The notes: generated by a model not told the origin, from the letters alone. A DNA stretch of 64,000 nt from Acetobacter oryzoeni (GCF_004014775.2 NZ_CP042808.1:1054001-1118000), one strand, 5' to 3'; numbered from the stretch's first letter, positions 1-8,312 are shown. A program made the numbers and translations.

Positions 1-235
1 TAACCGGCTGGGATTATTTAACAACCGGTTTGCGCCATGTTGAAATGTAAAAAACTTCGTTACTATTTTAGTAATACGCTGCATCTATTCCAGAAAAATA
101 ACTTCATTTTGCCGCATCGCCTTGTGTCTGGTGGATAAACCGTTATTTAGCATGAGGTGCGGTTCTAAAGGGCCGCAATCGCAGGCAGGGAATGATTCGC
201 CTGCTATTGAAAGATGATGATTGCGGAGTCAGGGC
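1..235. other. Left-edge intergenic region with a candidate promoter
   Basis: No gene is visible in these 235 bases. An inverted repeat AACCGG (2-7) / CCGGTT (25-30) sits at the edge and might belong to the 3' end of an unseen gene. TTGAAA at 40-45 and TATTTT at 64-69, 18 bases apart, form a reasonable sigma-70-like promoter for the lipoprotein-moaD-moaE run. TTACTA / TAGTAA (60-74) is a small hairpin overlapping that -10. This would leave a leader of about 160 nt. The promoter is a by-eye match only. Confidence 0.35.
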
Positions 236-763
236 ATGCGAAAAGCCGCTCTTCTAGGTTTATGTATGATCGTGAGCGGATGTGCAGGCTTTGACAAGTT
301 TGTATCGGATACAGCAACGCTTCCGGGCGAAAATCCCAATGCCCCATCGGGGGAAGACCTTAATATGCGGCGGATCAGGGGGCAATCTGCTGTAGATATT
401 CCCATTCTGCCAGAAGGTGGCAATATGTGGCCCGGCCCTCCAACGCCACTGCCTACGCTGGAAGATGTTGAAAAAGACCGCGTAGGTACTGTGCTGGGTG
501 GAGAGGTGGCGAATGGCCCCCAGCTTCCTGATGGTGAGGAAATGAGCATTGGCGAAAAAGAAGATATTCGCCACGGCGTTATTGGGGGTGGTACAGCGGG
601 TAAACTGCCAGATGTAGAGCCGGATGTTTCCAGCAAATACGGGGCGCATCGTGGTGTAGGTGCACCTATCGAAATTCCGAATGATGACGGCACCATTACC
701 TTGATCCAACCAGATGGATCCGTTAGCACCATCAAGGATAACCGTTCCACCGTGCACCATTAA
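236..763 (+). CDS. Predicted small lipoprotein, function unknown
   Basis: About 175 residues. The ATG at 236 is chosen over an upstream TTG at 221 because GGAG (225-228) lies 7 bases before it and the protein then opens directly with a signal peptide, MRKAALLGLCMIVSGC, whose IVSGC end is a lipobox; Cys would be lipidated. The mature part is Pro-, Gly- and Asp/Glu-rich with no membrane segment and no fold I recognise; the C-terminus contains a short Ile/Gly/Asp-rich stretch resembling a beta hairpin. It precedes moaD by 63 bases on the same strand, so it may share a transcript with moaDE, but nothing in it points to molybdenum cofactor. Probably an outer-membrane-anchored protein restricted to acetic acid bacteria. 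Reality of the gene is likely; function is open. Confidence 0.75.
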   Translation: MRKAALLGLCMIVSGCAGFDKFVSDTATLPGENPNAPSGEDLNMRRIRGQSAVDIPILPEGGNMWPGPPTPLPTLEDVEKDRVGTVLGGEVANGPQLPDGEEMSIGEKEDIRHGVIGGGTAGKLPDVEPDVSSKYGAHRGVGAPIEIPNDDGTITLIQPDGSVSTIKDNRSTVHH

Positions 764-826
764 CGCTTACGCTGTTTGAGCGTAGCGGATGAAGCGGCTG
801 AAAACTCAAACCACGGCAGGCAGGCC

Positions 827-1090
827 ATGACAGGCTCCGTAAATATTCTTTATTTTGCCGCCCTGCGTGAGCAATTGGGGCGTGAAAGCCAGCGGGTTAC
901 GCTGCCATCCACTACTATGCCTGTTGCGGCGTTGGTGCAGGAGCTGCGCCAGCATGATGCAAAGCTGGATGAGGTGTTTGCCGGCACACCGCGCATTCGT
1001 GTTGCCATCAACCAAAAGTTGGGTGGGTTTGATACCTGTGTGCAAGCTGGTGATGAGCTTGCGTTTTTCCCCCCCATGACAGGCGGCTGA
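827..1090 (+). CDS. moaD: Molybdopterin synthase sulfur carrier subunit MoaD
   Basis: A ubiquitin-like protein of 87 residues that carries sulfur as a C-terminal thiocarboxylate and donates it to precursor Z (cPMP) in the MoaD2-MoaE2 complex. It ends in the required Gly-Gly (FFPPMTGG), with a typical MoaD opening (VNILYFAALRE) and a mid-protein INQ segment. The ATG at 827 is chosen because an upstream GTG/ATG-type extension adds residues with no family match, and AGG-rich sequence lies just before 827. moaE begins 5 bases after the stop, so the two subunits are translated together. The partner moaA lies at 31.6 kb and moeA at 7-8 kb, so the cofactor genes are scattered. Confidence 0.93.
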   Translation: MTGSVNILYFAALREQLGRESQRVTLPSTTMPVAALVQELRQHDAKLDEVFAGTPRIRVAINQKLGGFDTCVQAGDELAFFPPMTGG

Positions 1091-1095
1091 TACGC

Positions 1096-1566
1096 ATGTC
1101 TGTTCGTGTTTTGGTGCAGCAGGCAGCTTTTGATACAGGGGCTGAAACCGCGCGCCTTTCCAGCCTTTCTGAACAAGTTGGCGGTATGGGTCTGTTTATA
1201 GGGCAGGTGCGTGGCGGAGATGGTTTGCTGAGCCTGACGCTGGAACATTATCCGGGCATGACAGAAACAATCCTTAACCAGCTTGCGCAGGAAGCCATGC
1301 AGCGCTTCAATCTGCTTGGATGTACGCTCATACACAGGGTTGGCAGGTTAGAAGTGGGTGCGCCTATTGTGCTGGTGGGCACTGCTGCGGCACATCGGGC
1401 CGCGGCACTTTCGGCCACATCGTTCTTGATCGATCGGCTTAAAACCGGCGCGCCGTTCTGGAAAAAAGAAGAGTTCGCCAACGGCCATACGGCATGGGTG
1501 GATGCGCGGGAAGAAGATGAACACGCTGCGGCAGCATGGATGCATACAACGCCTTCATCTTCCTGA
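1096..1566 (+). CDS. moaE: Molybdopterin synthase catalytic subunit MoaE
   Basis: Large subunit (156 residues, family about 150) of molybdopterin synthase, which inserts two sulfurs into cyclic pyranopterin monophosphate to make molybdopterin in the cytoplasm. The family signature KTGAPFWKKE is at residues 116-125; Lys116 and Lys123 match the two lysines needed for catalysis and for the MoaD C-terminus. Residues 31-50 (MGLFIGQVRGGDG...) fit the N-terminal sheet that in the family reads FVGxVR. Begins 5 bases after moaD, so co-translated. Ends 12 bases before the convergent bioA stop, so there is no room for a separate terminator. Confidence 0.95.
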   Translation: MSVRVLVQQAAFDTGAETARLSSLSEQVGGMGLFIGQVRGGDGLLSLTLEHYPGMTETILNQLAQEAMQRFNLLGCTLIHRVGRLEVGAPIVLVGTAAAHRAAALSATSFLIDRLKTGAPFWKKEEFANGHTAWVDAREEDEHAAAAWMHTTPSSS

Positions 1567-1578
1567 CCTTACGGTTTT

Positions 1579-2862
1579 TCAGGGTAATACTTTGTAAATG
1601 GCATCTGTTAGTTTGCGTAAATTCTGTTTTTCAATTGTAAACGCGGGTGTTAGGTAAACAATATTGCGGAAGGGGCGTATCCATACGCCCTCGGCAATAA
1701 AACGCTGCCGCAATGCATCCGGGTTATTGATCTTTTCCAGTTCTACAACACTAATGGCCCCAAGTGTGCGTACATCCTTTACGCCGGGCAGGGTGCGGCA
1801 GGGTTCCAGCGCCTCAGTCAGAAACGTGTTGATATCTTGCACTTGCTGAAGGCGGGGCTCGGTTTCAAACAGATCAAGCGAGGCATTGGCGCAGGCGCAA
1901 GCCAGTGGGTTGGCCATAAAGGTTGGCCCGTGCATCAGCGCGTGTTCGGGGTTATCAGAAAGGAAAGCCTCAAACACATGCCGCCGCGCCACTGTGGCAG
2001 CAAGGGCCATGGTGCCGCCCGTAAGCGCTTTGGAAAGCGTGATAATATCGGGCACAATACCAGCCTGTTCGCAGGCAAACATGGTGCCGGTGCGGCCAAA
2101 GCCGGTAAAGATTTCATCTAAAATCAGCAGCACATCGTGGTCATCCGCAGCTTTGCGCAAAGTGCGCAGTGTTTGCGGGGCATGAAACAGCATGCCGCCA
2201 GCACCCTGCACCAAAGGCTCGGTTATAATGGCGGCAAGTTCGTGCGCATGTTTGGCCAGCAGATTTAGAAATACAGCGGTGCTGGCTTCATCGACTGGCA
2301 GAGGGGAGATCACGTGCTCCATCAGGGCAGAACCGTACAGATGGTGCATGCCTTCTTCCGGGTCACAAACAGACATGGTGGCCAGTGTGTCCCCATGATA
2401 GCCACCCCGGAAGGCCAGCATCTTGGTGCGTTTGGTCTGCCCTTTGTTCAGGCGGTACTGAATGGCCATTTTCATGGCCACTTCTACGGAAACCGAGCCT
2501 GAATCCGTAAAAAACACCCGCTCCAGATCTCCCGGCAACATGGCGCATAATCTGCTGGCCAGCCGCAGGGCGGGTTCGTGCACCATGCCGCCAAACATCA
2601 CATGAGGCATGGTTTCCATCTGCTGGCATACAGCCTGGCGAATATGAGGGTGATTATAGCCGTGGCAGGCTGTCCACCACGCGGCCACGCCATCTACCAG
2701 TTCCCGGCCATCGGTTAGGGTTATGCGGGTGTTGTGCGTGCGTGCGGCGGCAAGTGGCGCCGGGGCTGTTTTCATCTGGCTATAAGGTAGCCAGATATGG
2801 GGCAGGCCCTGCGTGTACCATTCCGGCATGGAAGATAGAGATGAGCCGGAAGCTTCTGTCAT
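1579..2862 (-). CDS. bioA: Adenosylmethionine-8-amino-7-oxononanoate aminotransferase BioA
   Basis: PLP class-III aminotransferase that converts KAPA to DAPA with S-adenosylmethionine as amino donor, the third step of biotin ring assembly. 427 residues from the ATG at 2862. The BioA-type opening WLPYSQM is at 24-30, the TDSGSVSVEVA motif at 119-129, LDEIFTGFGRTG at 248-259, and the PLP-binding Lys is Lys278 in LSKALTGG. An in-frame extension upstream to 2913 would run into the bioF start region and adds non-family sequence, so it is rejected. Transcribed divergently from bioF across 56 bases, as bioA and bioBFCD are in E. coli. I see no BioR-like palindrome in that gap. Confidence 0.96.
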   Translation of the reverse strand: MTEASGSSLSSMPEWYTQGLPHIWLPYSQMKTAPAPLAAARTHNTRITLTDGRELVDGVAAWWTACHGYNHPHIRQAVCQQMETMPHVMFGGMVHEPALRLASRLCAMLPGDLERVFFTDSGSVSVEVAMKMAIQYRLNKGQTKRTKMLAFRGGYHGDTLATMSVCDPEEGMHHLYGSALMEHVISPLPVDEASTAVFLNLLAKHAHELAAIITEPLVQGAGGMLFHAPQTLRTLRKAADDHDVLLILDEIFTGFGRTGTMFACEQAGIVPDIITLSKALTGGTMALAATVARRHVFEAFLSDNPEHALMHGPTFMANPLACACANASLDLFETEPRLQQVQDINTFLTEALEPCRTLPGVKDVRTLGAISVVELEKINNPDALRQRFIAEGVWIRPFRNIVYLTPAFTIEKQNLRKLTDAIYKVLP

Positions 2863-2918
2863 GGAATGTTCCCTGTAGATGATTGACCCGCCCTTCAGGC
2901 TGCGGCACCACATGTTAC

Positions 2919-4100
2919 ATGACGCGGTTTGATAATCTTTTCCAGAAGGGGCTGGCAGATCTGTCTGCTCAGGGGCGTTTGCGCACCTGTCAGCAATGGC
3001 AATATGCCGGGGGGGCGCTGCTCAAGCGTTCAGATGGCGTTGTGGTCACAGATTTTTCGTCCAACGATTATCTGGGCCTGCGCATGCATCCCTTGTTGCG
3101 TGAGCGGGCGTGTTCTTGGGCACAGGCAGAAGGCAGCGGCAGCGGTGCCTCCCGGTTGGTAACAGGCACATCCTCGCAGGCTTGTATGCTGGAAAAACGT
3201 GTGGCGCGGCTAAAGCACATGCAGGCGGCACGTTTGTTTTCTTCCGGCTGGCAGGCCAATGCCTCCCTAGTGCCAGCTTTGGCACGGCTTTCTGTGCAGG
3301 TATGTGGGGCACCCGCCGTTATTCTGGCGGATAAGCTTATCCATGCCAGCCTGTATCATGGTTGTGCAGCGGCTGGTATACGCCCGATTCGGTTCCGCCA
3401 TAATGATGTGGCGCATCTTGAAAACCTGCTTCAGAAAACCGAAGGCACCGGCCTACGTATTGTGCTGACAGAAAGCGTGTTCAGCATGGATGGCGATGTA
3501 GCGGATATTGCCGCGCTGCATGAGGTCACCCAAAAATATGACGCTCTGCTATGTGTGGATGAAGCCCACGCAACCGGTATATTGGGGCCAGAAGGTGCCG
3601 GGTTGGCAAATGGGCTAGCCGATGTGGTGATAGGCACCTTCAGCAAGGCCTTGGGCAGTATGGGGGCATTTATTGCTGCCTCCGAAGGACTATGCAGATG
3701 GCTCGATAACGCGGCTTCTGGCTTTATCTATTCTACAGCGCCTTCTCCTTTGGTGTTGGGGGCTGTTGATGCAGCACTTGATTTGCTGCCGCAAATGGAC
3801 GCCCAGCGTGCGCATGTTGCCGCACTTGCCGCCAGCTTTCGCCAGAAAATGCACGATGCGGGGCAGGATACAGGGCCATCCAGCACCCAGATTGTGCCCA
3901 TTCTGGTAGGGCAGGAGCCACAGGCGCGCACTCTGGCCCAGAAGATGTTAGAGGCTGGTTTTCTGGCCGTGGCTATTCGTCCCCCCACGGTGCCACCAGG
4001 CGGCTGCCGTTTGCGGGTGGTTTTTCATGCCAACCATACATGGGCGCAAATGGAAGCGCTGGCTGATACGTTCATACGTGCCAGCAAAGGTTTGGCGTAA
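2919..4100 (+). CDS. bioF: 8-amino-7-oxononanoate synthase BioF
   Basis: PLP-dependent alpha-oxoamine synthase that condenses pimeloyl-ACP with alanine to form KAPA, the first step of biotin ring assembly. 393 residues, normal length. Visible motifs: SSNDYLGL at 48-54, GSGASRL...GT around 73-84, the aspartate motif VDEAHATG at 213-220, and the PLP Lys243 in GTFSKALGSMG. The ATG at 2919 gives the usual start (MTRFDN...); an ATG at 2912 is out of frame. The stop codon shares a base with the next start (TAATG at 4098-4102), so translation is coupled to the esterase and the BioCD fusion downstream. Confidence 0.96.
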   Translation: MTRFDNLFQKGLADLSAQGRLRTCQQWQYAGGALLKRSDGVVVTDFSSNDYLGLRMHPLLRERACSWAQAEGSGSGASRLVTGTSSQACMLEKRVARLKHMQAARLFSSGWQANASLVPALARLSVQVCGAPAVILADKLIHASLYHGCAAAGIRPIRFRHNDVAHLENLLQKTEGTGLRIVLTESVFSMDGDVADIAALHEVTQKYDALLCVDEAHATGILGPEGAGLANGLADVVIGTFSKALGSMGAFIAASEGLCRWLDNAASGFIYSTAPSPLVLGAVDAALDLLPQMDAQRAHVAALAASFRQKMHDAGQDTGPSSTQIVPILVGQEPQARTLAQKMLEAGFLAVAIRPPTVPPGGCRLRVVFHANHTWAQMEALADTFIRASKGLA

Positions 4101-4792
4101 TGGCGCGGCTTTTACCTGTGTTTGTTCACGGTTGGGCATTTGGGCCGGAGTTCTGGCAACCCGCGCTTGCGCAACTGAACTGGGCAGATGCAGTAACGTT
4201 GGACCTCGGTTTTTTAAAGCCAGAGGCGAGCGGTGTTACAAAAGCGATTACGCTGGATGATGTATGCCAAAAACAGCAGCCCATATTGGGGATTGGCCAT
4301 TCCCTCGGCTTTATGTGGCTGATGATGCAACGCAGGCAGGGCGTTTTGCCGGCAGGGAGCCGGTTTGCAGGTATCAACACGTTTGCCTGCTTTGCCAGCC
4401 GAGAAGGTTTTTCTGAAGGTGTGGCGCCACGCATTGTGCAACGCATGATACGCGGCTTGGGGCGAGAACCTGCTGCGGTGGTAAATGATTTCCGCCAGCG
4501 CTGTGGAGCATCGCCTGTTTTTGCCGCACGCTGCCAGCCAGAAAAACTGGTGCATGGGCTGGATCTTCTGTGCACAGAAGATGTGCGGGCAGATTTGCCG
4601 TGTGGCTCGTTAGATGTGTTGGCAGGGCGGCAGGATGACATTGCCTCACCCAGTATGACTAAAGCCTCTTTTCCTGCTCCAGCTCATATAAAATGGGTGG
4701 AAAACGGAGGGCATCTGTTGCCTCAAACGCACCCGGTCGAATGTGCCTGGTTTTTGGAAACGCTGCGCAACAGGATGGAACAACAACGATGA
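4100..4792 (+). CDS. BioH/BioG-like alpha/beta hydrolase, likely pimeloyl-ACP methyl ester esterase
   Basis: A 230-residue alpha/beta hydrolase. VFVHGWAFGPEFW (7-19) fits the oxyanion-hole region, Ser68 in GHSLG (66-70) is the nucleophile, Asp179 or Asp180 in AGRQDD and His205 in NGGHLLP complete a Ser-Asp-His triad. In the BioC pathway an esterase must remove the methyl cap from pimeloyl-ACP methyl ester; BioH, BioG, BioJ, BioK and BioV are non-orthologous enzymes for that step. Position between bioF and bioC, with a 1-base overlap with bioF and a 4-base ATGA overlap with the next gene, makes that role very likely. Size and the GHSLG context are compatible with BioH or BioG; I cannot decide which, so I leave the symbol blank. 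Confidence 0.82.
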   Translation: MARLLPVFVHGWAFGPEFWQPALAQLNWADAVTLDLGFLKPEASGVTKAITLDDVCQKQQPILGIGHSLGFMWLMMQRRQGVLPAGSRFAGINTFACFASREGFSEGVAPRIVQRMIRGLGREPAAVVNDFRQRCGASPVFAARCQPEKLVHGLDLLCTEDVRADLPCGSLDVLAGRQDDIASPSMTKASFPAPAHIKWVENGGHLLPQTHPVECAWFLETLRNRMEQQR

Positions 4793-6183
4793 AAACACCC
4801 ACCCGCGCTGTGCGTATTTGCCAAAGTTTTGATGCCGCCGAAAAGTATGATCAAGCAGCCACGGTGCAACGTGTGGCAGCGCGTGAACTGTTCCAGCGCA
4901 TACACACCAGCATGGATGCCAAAAAGCCCCTGCGTATTTTGGAAATTGGTTGCGGCACTGGGTTGCTAACCGAACATCTGCGCGCTTGCTGGCCTGATGC
5001 AGATATTCTGGCAACGGATTTTGCGCCAAATATGCTCGCGCGGGCTAAAAGCCGGTTAGGGGAAAGTGTTTCCTACCATCAGATGGACGCGACCACGCCA
5101 GATGTGAACGGCCCATTTGATCTGATTTGTGGCAATCTGATTATGCAATGGTTACCAGAACCCGCAAAGGTTTTGCGCACTCTTGCAAAGCTTCTGGCTC
5201 CGGGTGGTGTGCTTGCGGTTTCTACATTGCTGGACGGCACATTTGCTGAATGGCAACAGGCCTGTAAGCAAGAAGGACAACAGGCAGCAACTCCGGTTTA
5301 CCCAGAATTAACCGCTGTGCAAAGTTGGTGCCCGCCTGCGTTTTCTGGTGGTTGGGCAGAGCAGGATATTGTGCAGGCTTTTGCAGATGGGCTGGATTTT
5401 GTACGGCATCTGAAGGCTACAGGCGCATCTGTTCCGCGCGATGGCGCTGTGCCGTTATCTTCTACATATTTGCGCCGCGTTGCTTTGCGGTTTCAGCAAG
5501 CAGGATGCGCCATTACATGGCGTGTTGGGTATGCCTGTTTCCGTAAGCCACCACGCAAAGGCGTATTTGTAACGGGCACCGATACTGGCATTGGCAAAAC
5601 GCTGGTTTCCGCCTGCTTGGTGCGGTGCTGGCAGGGGGCTTATTGGAAGCCCTTGCAAAGCGGTTTGGCGGATGAGGAAGGGGATACCCCTACAGTGAAG
5701 CACCTTGCCGGAGATCCGCCTTGCTTCAAACCCGCAGGGGCTTTTCTTGCGCCCCTTTCTCCCGATGCTGCAGCGCGTGCAGAAGGTGTGCAGGTTGATC
5801 CCGCCCAACTGGCGCTGCCACAAGGTGATGCAGATAAGCCGCTGGTTGTAGAAGGCGCAGGCGGCCTGATGGTGCCTGCAACGCCAGACCTGATGATGAT
5901 TGATCTGGCCCAACGCTGGGGCTTGCCCGTAGTGCTGGTGGCGCGGAGTGAGCTTGGCACGCTTAACCATACTTTGTTGAGCTTGGAAGCCTTGCGTGCC
6001 CGGCACATTGCCGTGGCTGGTGTGGTGCTAAGTGGCCCACTGAATGCAGAAAACCGTGAGACAATCGCGCAAAAAGGCAGGGTGCGTATTCTGGCAGAAG
6101 TGCCGTTTTGTGCGGAAATTACACCAGATGTGGTGTCTGAACTGGCGAAGCTTTTCCCGCAGTGGGACGATGTCTGCCAGTAA
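4789..6183 (+). CDS. bioCD: Fused malonyl-ACP methyltransferase / dethiobiotin synthetase (BioC-BioD)
   Basis: One uninterrupted frame of 464 residues holds two biotin enzymes. Residues 1 to about 255 are BioC: a class I methyltransferase with LEIGCGTGLLTEHL (51-64), an acidic ATDF at 75-78 and NLIMQWL at 116-122, which methylates malonyl-ACP to start pimelate synthesis. Residues about 257-464 are BioD: P-loop TGTDTGIGKT (262-271), WKPLQSG (286-292, family KPxxSG) and VVEGAGGLMVP (352-362), which closes the ureido ring of DAPA with CO2 and ATP. The join (GYACFRKPPRKGVFVTG) has almost no linker. The ATG at 4789 overlaps the esterase stop as ATGA; a longer in-frame start at 4693 lies inside that gene and is rejected. 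No frameshift is needed to read through. Confidence 0.93.
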   Translation: MKTPTRAVRICQSFDAAEKYDQAATVQRVAARELFQRIHTSMDAKKPLRILEIGCGTGLLTEHLRACWPDADILATDFAPNMLARAKSRLGESVSYHQMDATTPDVNGPFDLICGNLIMQWLPEPAKVLRTLAKLLAPGGVLAVSTLLDGTFAEWQQACKQEGQQAATPVYPELTAVQSWCPPAFSGGWAEQDIVQAFADGLDFVRHLKATGASVPRDGAVPLSSTYLRRVALRFQQAGCAITWRVGYACFRKPPRKGVFVTGTDTGIGKTLVSACLVRCWQGAYWKPLQSGLADEEGDTPTVKHLAGDPPCFKPAGAFLAPLSPDAAARAEGVQVDPAQLALPQGDADKPLVVEGAGGLMVPATPDLMMIDLAQRWGLPVVLVARSELGTLNHTLLSLEALRARHIAVAGVVLSGPLNAENRETIAQKGRVRILAEVPFCAEITPDVVSELAKLFPQWDDVCQ

Positions 6184-6194
6184 TAGAAAAACAG

Positions 6195-6227
6195 ATACCT
6201 GCAGGGTAAGTTTTGCCCCGCAGGTAT
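6195..6227. terminator. Bidirectional hairpin between bioCD and lexA
   Basis: Perfect 8-bp stem ATACCTGC (6195-6202) / GCAGGTAT (6220-6227) lies between the convergent ends of bioCD and lexA. A GGG/CCC pairing can extend it inward. The T tract is short on both strands, so it is a likely but not strong intrinsic terminator. Confidence 0.6.
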
Positions 6228-6232
6228 TTGCC

Positions 6233-6883
6233 TTAATATTGACGGATCAACCCAGCCAAGCAGCCCTGAATACGCAGCTTTTCAGCCGGAACAATACGGG
6301 TTTCGTAGCTGGAATTGGCAGGTTCCAGCGCAATCATGTTGCCCTTGCGGCGCAGGCGTTTGAGCGTAACTTCATGCTCATCAATTAGCGCCACCACAAT
6401 CTGCCCATTTTCGGCTTGATCTGTGCGGCGGATAATGACGTTGTCACCATCCAGAATGCCAGCATCCACCATGGAATCTCCGGCTACTTCCAACGCGTAG
6501 TAATCACCGCTGCCCAGCATTTCGGCAGGAACCGTGAGCGCATGGGTGGTATCAGGCACGGCTTCTATGGGTAGGCCTGCGGCAATGCGCCCATAAAGCG
6601 GGATTCGTACGGTTTCGGCTTTGGGGCGTGTAAAGCTGGCACGCACCACGTTGGGTGGCAGTTCCTGCATTTCTGGCAGTTGAATAACTTCCAGCGCCCG
6701 CGCCCGATGGTGATGACGGCGCAAGAACCCGCGTTCTTCCAGCCCGGAAATAAGCCGGTGAATGCCAGATTTGGAGCGCAGGCCCATAGCCTCACGCATT
6801 TCATCAAAGGAAGGTGAGAAACCTGTTTGTTTGAGGTGCGAATCAATAAAAAGCAGGAGTTTGTGCTGTTTGCGCGTCAGCAT
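6233..6883 (-). CDS. lexA: LexA repressor
   Basis: SOS repressor, 216 residues. The N-terminal winged helix-turn-helix spans about 1-65 ([12 protein letters not shown] at 2-13, then [20 protein letters not shown]). Self-cleavage site is Ala102-Gly103 in GRIAAGLP; the catalytic dyad is Ser137 (AGDSMVD) and Lys175 (EVTLKRL). RecA filaments on single-stranded DNA trigger cleavage and derepress SOS genes. The ATG at 6883 gives the family start MLTRKQH; four extra residues are possible from 6895. Its own promoter carries a perfect alphaproteobacterial LexA box (6932-6946), so it autoregulates. mfd and recG nearby are repair genes, but I saw no LexA box in front of either. Confidence 0.97.
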   Translation of the reverse strand: MLTRKQHKLLLFIDSHLKQTGFSPSFDEMREAMGLRSKSGIHRLISGLEERGFLRRHHHRARALEVIQLPEMQELPPNVVRASFTRPKAETVRIPLYGRIAAGLPIEAVPDTTHALTVPAEMLGSGDYYALEVAGDSMVDAGILDGDNVIIRRTDQAENGQIVVALIDEHEVTLKRLRRKGNMIALEPANSSYETRIVPAEKLRIQGCLAGLIRQY

Positions 6884-6931
6884 ATCGCACCTCAAAAAGC
6901 GGCTGTCGTAATGAAAAAAAATCTTGCGATT

Positions 6932-6960
6932 GTTCTACATAAGTTCTCTTTTTATGTCAA
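6932..6960 (-). promoter_or_regulatory. lexA promoter with overlapping LexA box
   Basis: Read on the minus strand there is a consensus -35 TTGACA (6955-6960), a 17-base spacer and TAGAAC (6932-6937) as -10, preceded by TATG as in an extended -10. On the plus strand GTTC (6932-6935), 7 bases, GTTC (6943-6946) is the alphaproteobacterial LexA operator. The operator covers the -10 and the 3' half of the spacer, so bound LexA would block RNA polymerase. The transcript would start about 40 bases before the lexA ATG. Also lies just 8 bases past the moeA stop. Confidence 0.9.
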
Positions 6961-6968
6961 GGGAGCGA

Positions 6969-8168
6969 TCAGGGCAGGCGGATTATCTGGCAGGGTGTGC
7001 CTGCTTTTTGTGCCGGAGCAAAGGGGGCACGCATTACCAAAACCTGGCTTTGCTTGAGAATGTTCAGCTGTGCTGAATCCTGCCGGGAAAAAGGCGTGGC
7101 CACAGGTACAGCGCCTTGCGGGGAGGGCGCAAGTGTTGCGCGTAAAAAATCCTGCCGGGCATCGTTTTCTTTCACATCACAGCCCAGAATGGCGGGTTCT
7201 GTTTGGAGTTCATCGCCAACGGGTAGCCCCATAAGAGCGTGCAGGGCAGGTGTTACAAACACAATGGAGCACACCATGGCGGCCACGGGGTTACCGGGCA
7301 GGCCAATAATGGGCGTATTACCCAGCCGGCCAGACATAAGCGGTTTGCCGGGGCGCATGGCAATTTTCCAGAAATCCTGCTGTAGCCCGATTTCGGCCAG
7401 AGCAGGGCGCACCAGATCGTAATCTCCCACGCTTGCACCACCAATGCTCACCAGCATATCCAACGAGGCAGCTTGGCGGAACTGGGTTGTCAGGCTTTCC
7501 ATATTGTCGCGCGCAATGGGGAGCATAATGGTTTCTGCGCCCTGCTGTTGTAGGAGGGCAGCCACCATGAAGGTGGCGGAATTGAAAATGCCATCTGCCG
7601 GGGCTGGGTCTCCGGGCAGGATAATTTCATCACCTGTGGCCAGAATACCTACGCGTGGGCGGCGCGAAACCGTAAGCCACACATGCCCGCCTGCAGCAGC
7701 CAACCCGATATCTCGAGGGCCGAGTCTGCGCCCAGCTGGCAACAACTCATCGTTTTTCTGAAAATCCTGCCCCTGCTGGCGAATATACTGCCCTTGGCGT
7801 GCCGGGGCCGTCAGCTTGGCGTGATCACCTTCACGCTGCACGTTTTCCTGAATGATAACGGTATCTGCGCCAGCGGGAATTTGCGCGCCGGTAAATAGCC
7901 GTACACATTCCTCCTTCTGCACTGTAACAGTGCATGGGTGGCCTGCGGGGGCTTCGCCCACAATGCGCAAAACCGCGCCTTCCAGCGCATCTTCCGCTTT
8001 TGCGGCATATCCATCCATTGCGGAAACAGAAACCGGTGGGTTGGCCGTGCGGGCATGAACGGGCTGGGCCAGCACGCGGCCACATGCCTGCGAAATCAGC
8101 ACAATTTCCTGCCCGCATGTTTTTAGGTTTTTAAGAATTCGGGCGCGCGCAACAGCCACATCCAGCAT
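6969..8168 (-). CDS. moeA: Molybdopterin molybdenumtransferase MoeA
   Basis: Inserts molybdenum into adenylylated molybdopterin, the last step of Moco synthesis. 399 residues (family about 400-410). Visible are the domain-I segment PVSVSAMDGYA, the RLFTGAQIPAGAD loop, QGQDFQKND, the MogA-like domain with VGILATGDEI, SIGGASVGDYD, AMRPGKPL and GLPGNPVAAM, then a C-terminal beta domain. The ATG at 8168 is set by an excellent AGGAGG 8-9 bases upstream; an in-frame extension to 8243 is rejected. Transcribed toward lexA, whose own promoter starts 8 bases after the moeA stop. Divergent from rpmG across about 145 bases. It is separated from moaDE (0.8-1.6 kb) and moaA (31.6 kb). Confidence 0.96.
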   Translation of the reverse strand: MLDVAVARARILKNLKTCGQEIVLISQACGRVLAQPVHARTANPPVSVSAMDGYAAKAEDALEGAVLRIVGEAPAGHPCTVTVQKEECVRLFTGAQIPAGADTVIIQENVQREGDHAKLTAPARQGQYIRQQGQDFQKNDELLPAGRRLGPRDIGLAAAGGHVWLTVSRRPRVGILATGDEIILPGDPAPADGIFNSATFMVAALLQQQGAETIMLPIARDNMESLTTQFRQAASLDMLVSIGGASVGDYDLVRPALAEIGLQQDFWKIAMRPGKPLMSGRLGNTPIIGLPGNPVAAMVCSIVFVTPALHALMGLPVGDELQTEPAILGCDVKENDARQDFLRATLAPSPQGAVPVATPFSRQDSAQLNILKQSQVLVMRAPFAPAQKAGTPCQIIRLP

Positions 8169-8312
8169 AAAAATTCCTCCTTTTTTGGCCTGTTGCACCG
8201 CTTTGATGCAAGAATACTTGACCTTTTGCACTTGTATGCGCATTTTGCCGGCACTTGAACACCGTCGGTGCCGTTTATGCGGCTCCGTACATCATGCTCT
8301 GCTGAGGAAGTC

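Noticed and set aside
2863..2918. BioR-type operator between bioA and bioF
   Set aside because: No symmetric TTATAGATA-like site; GTAGATGATTG does not form a palindrome.
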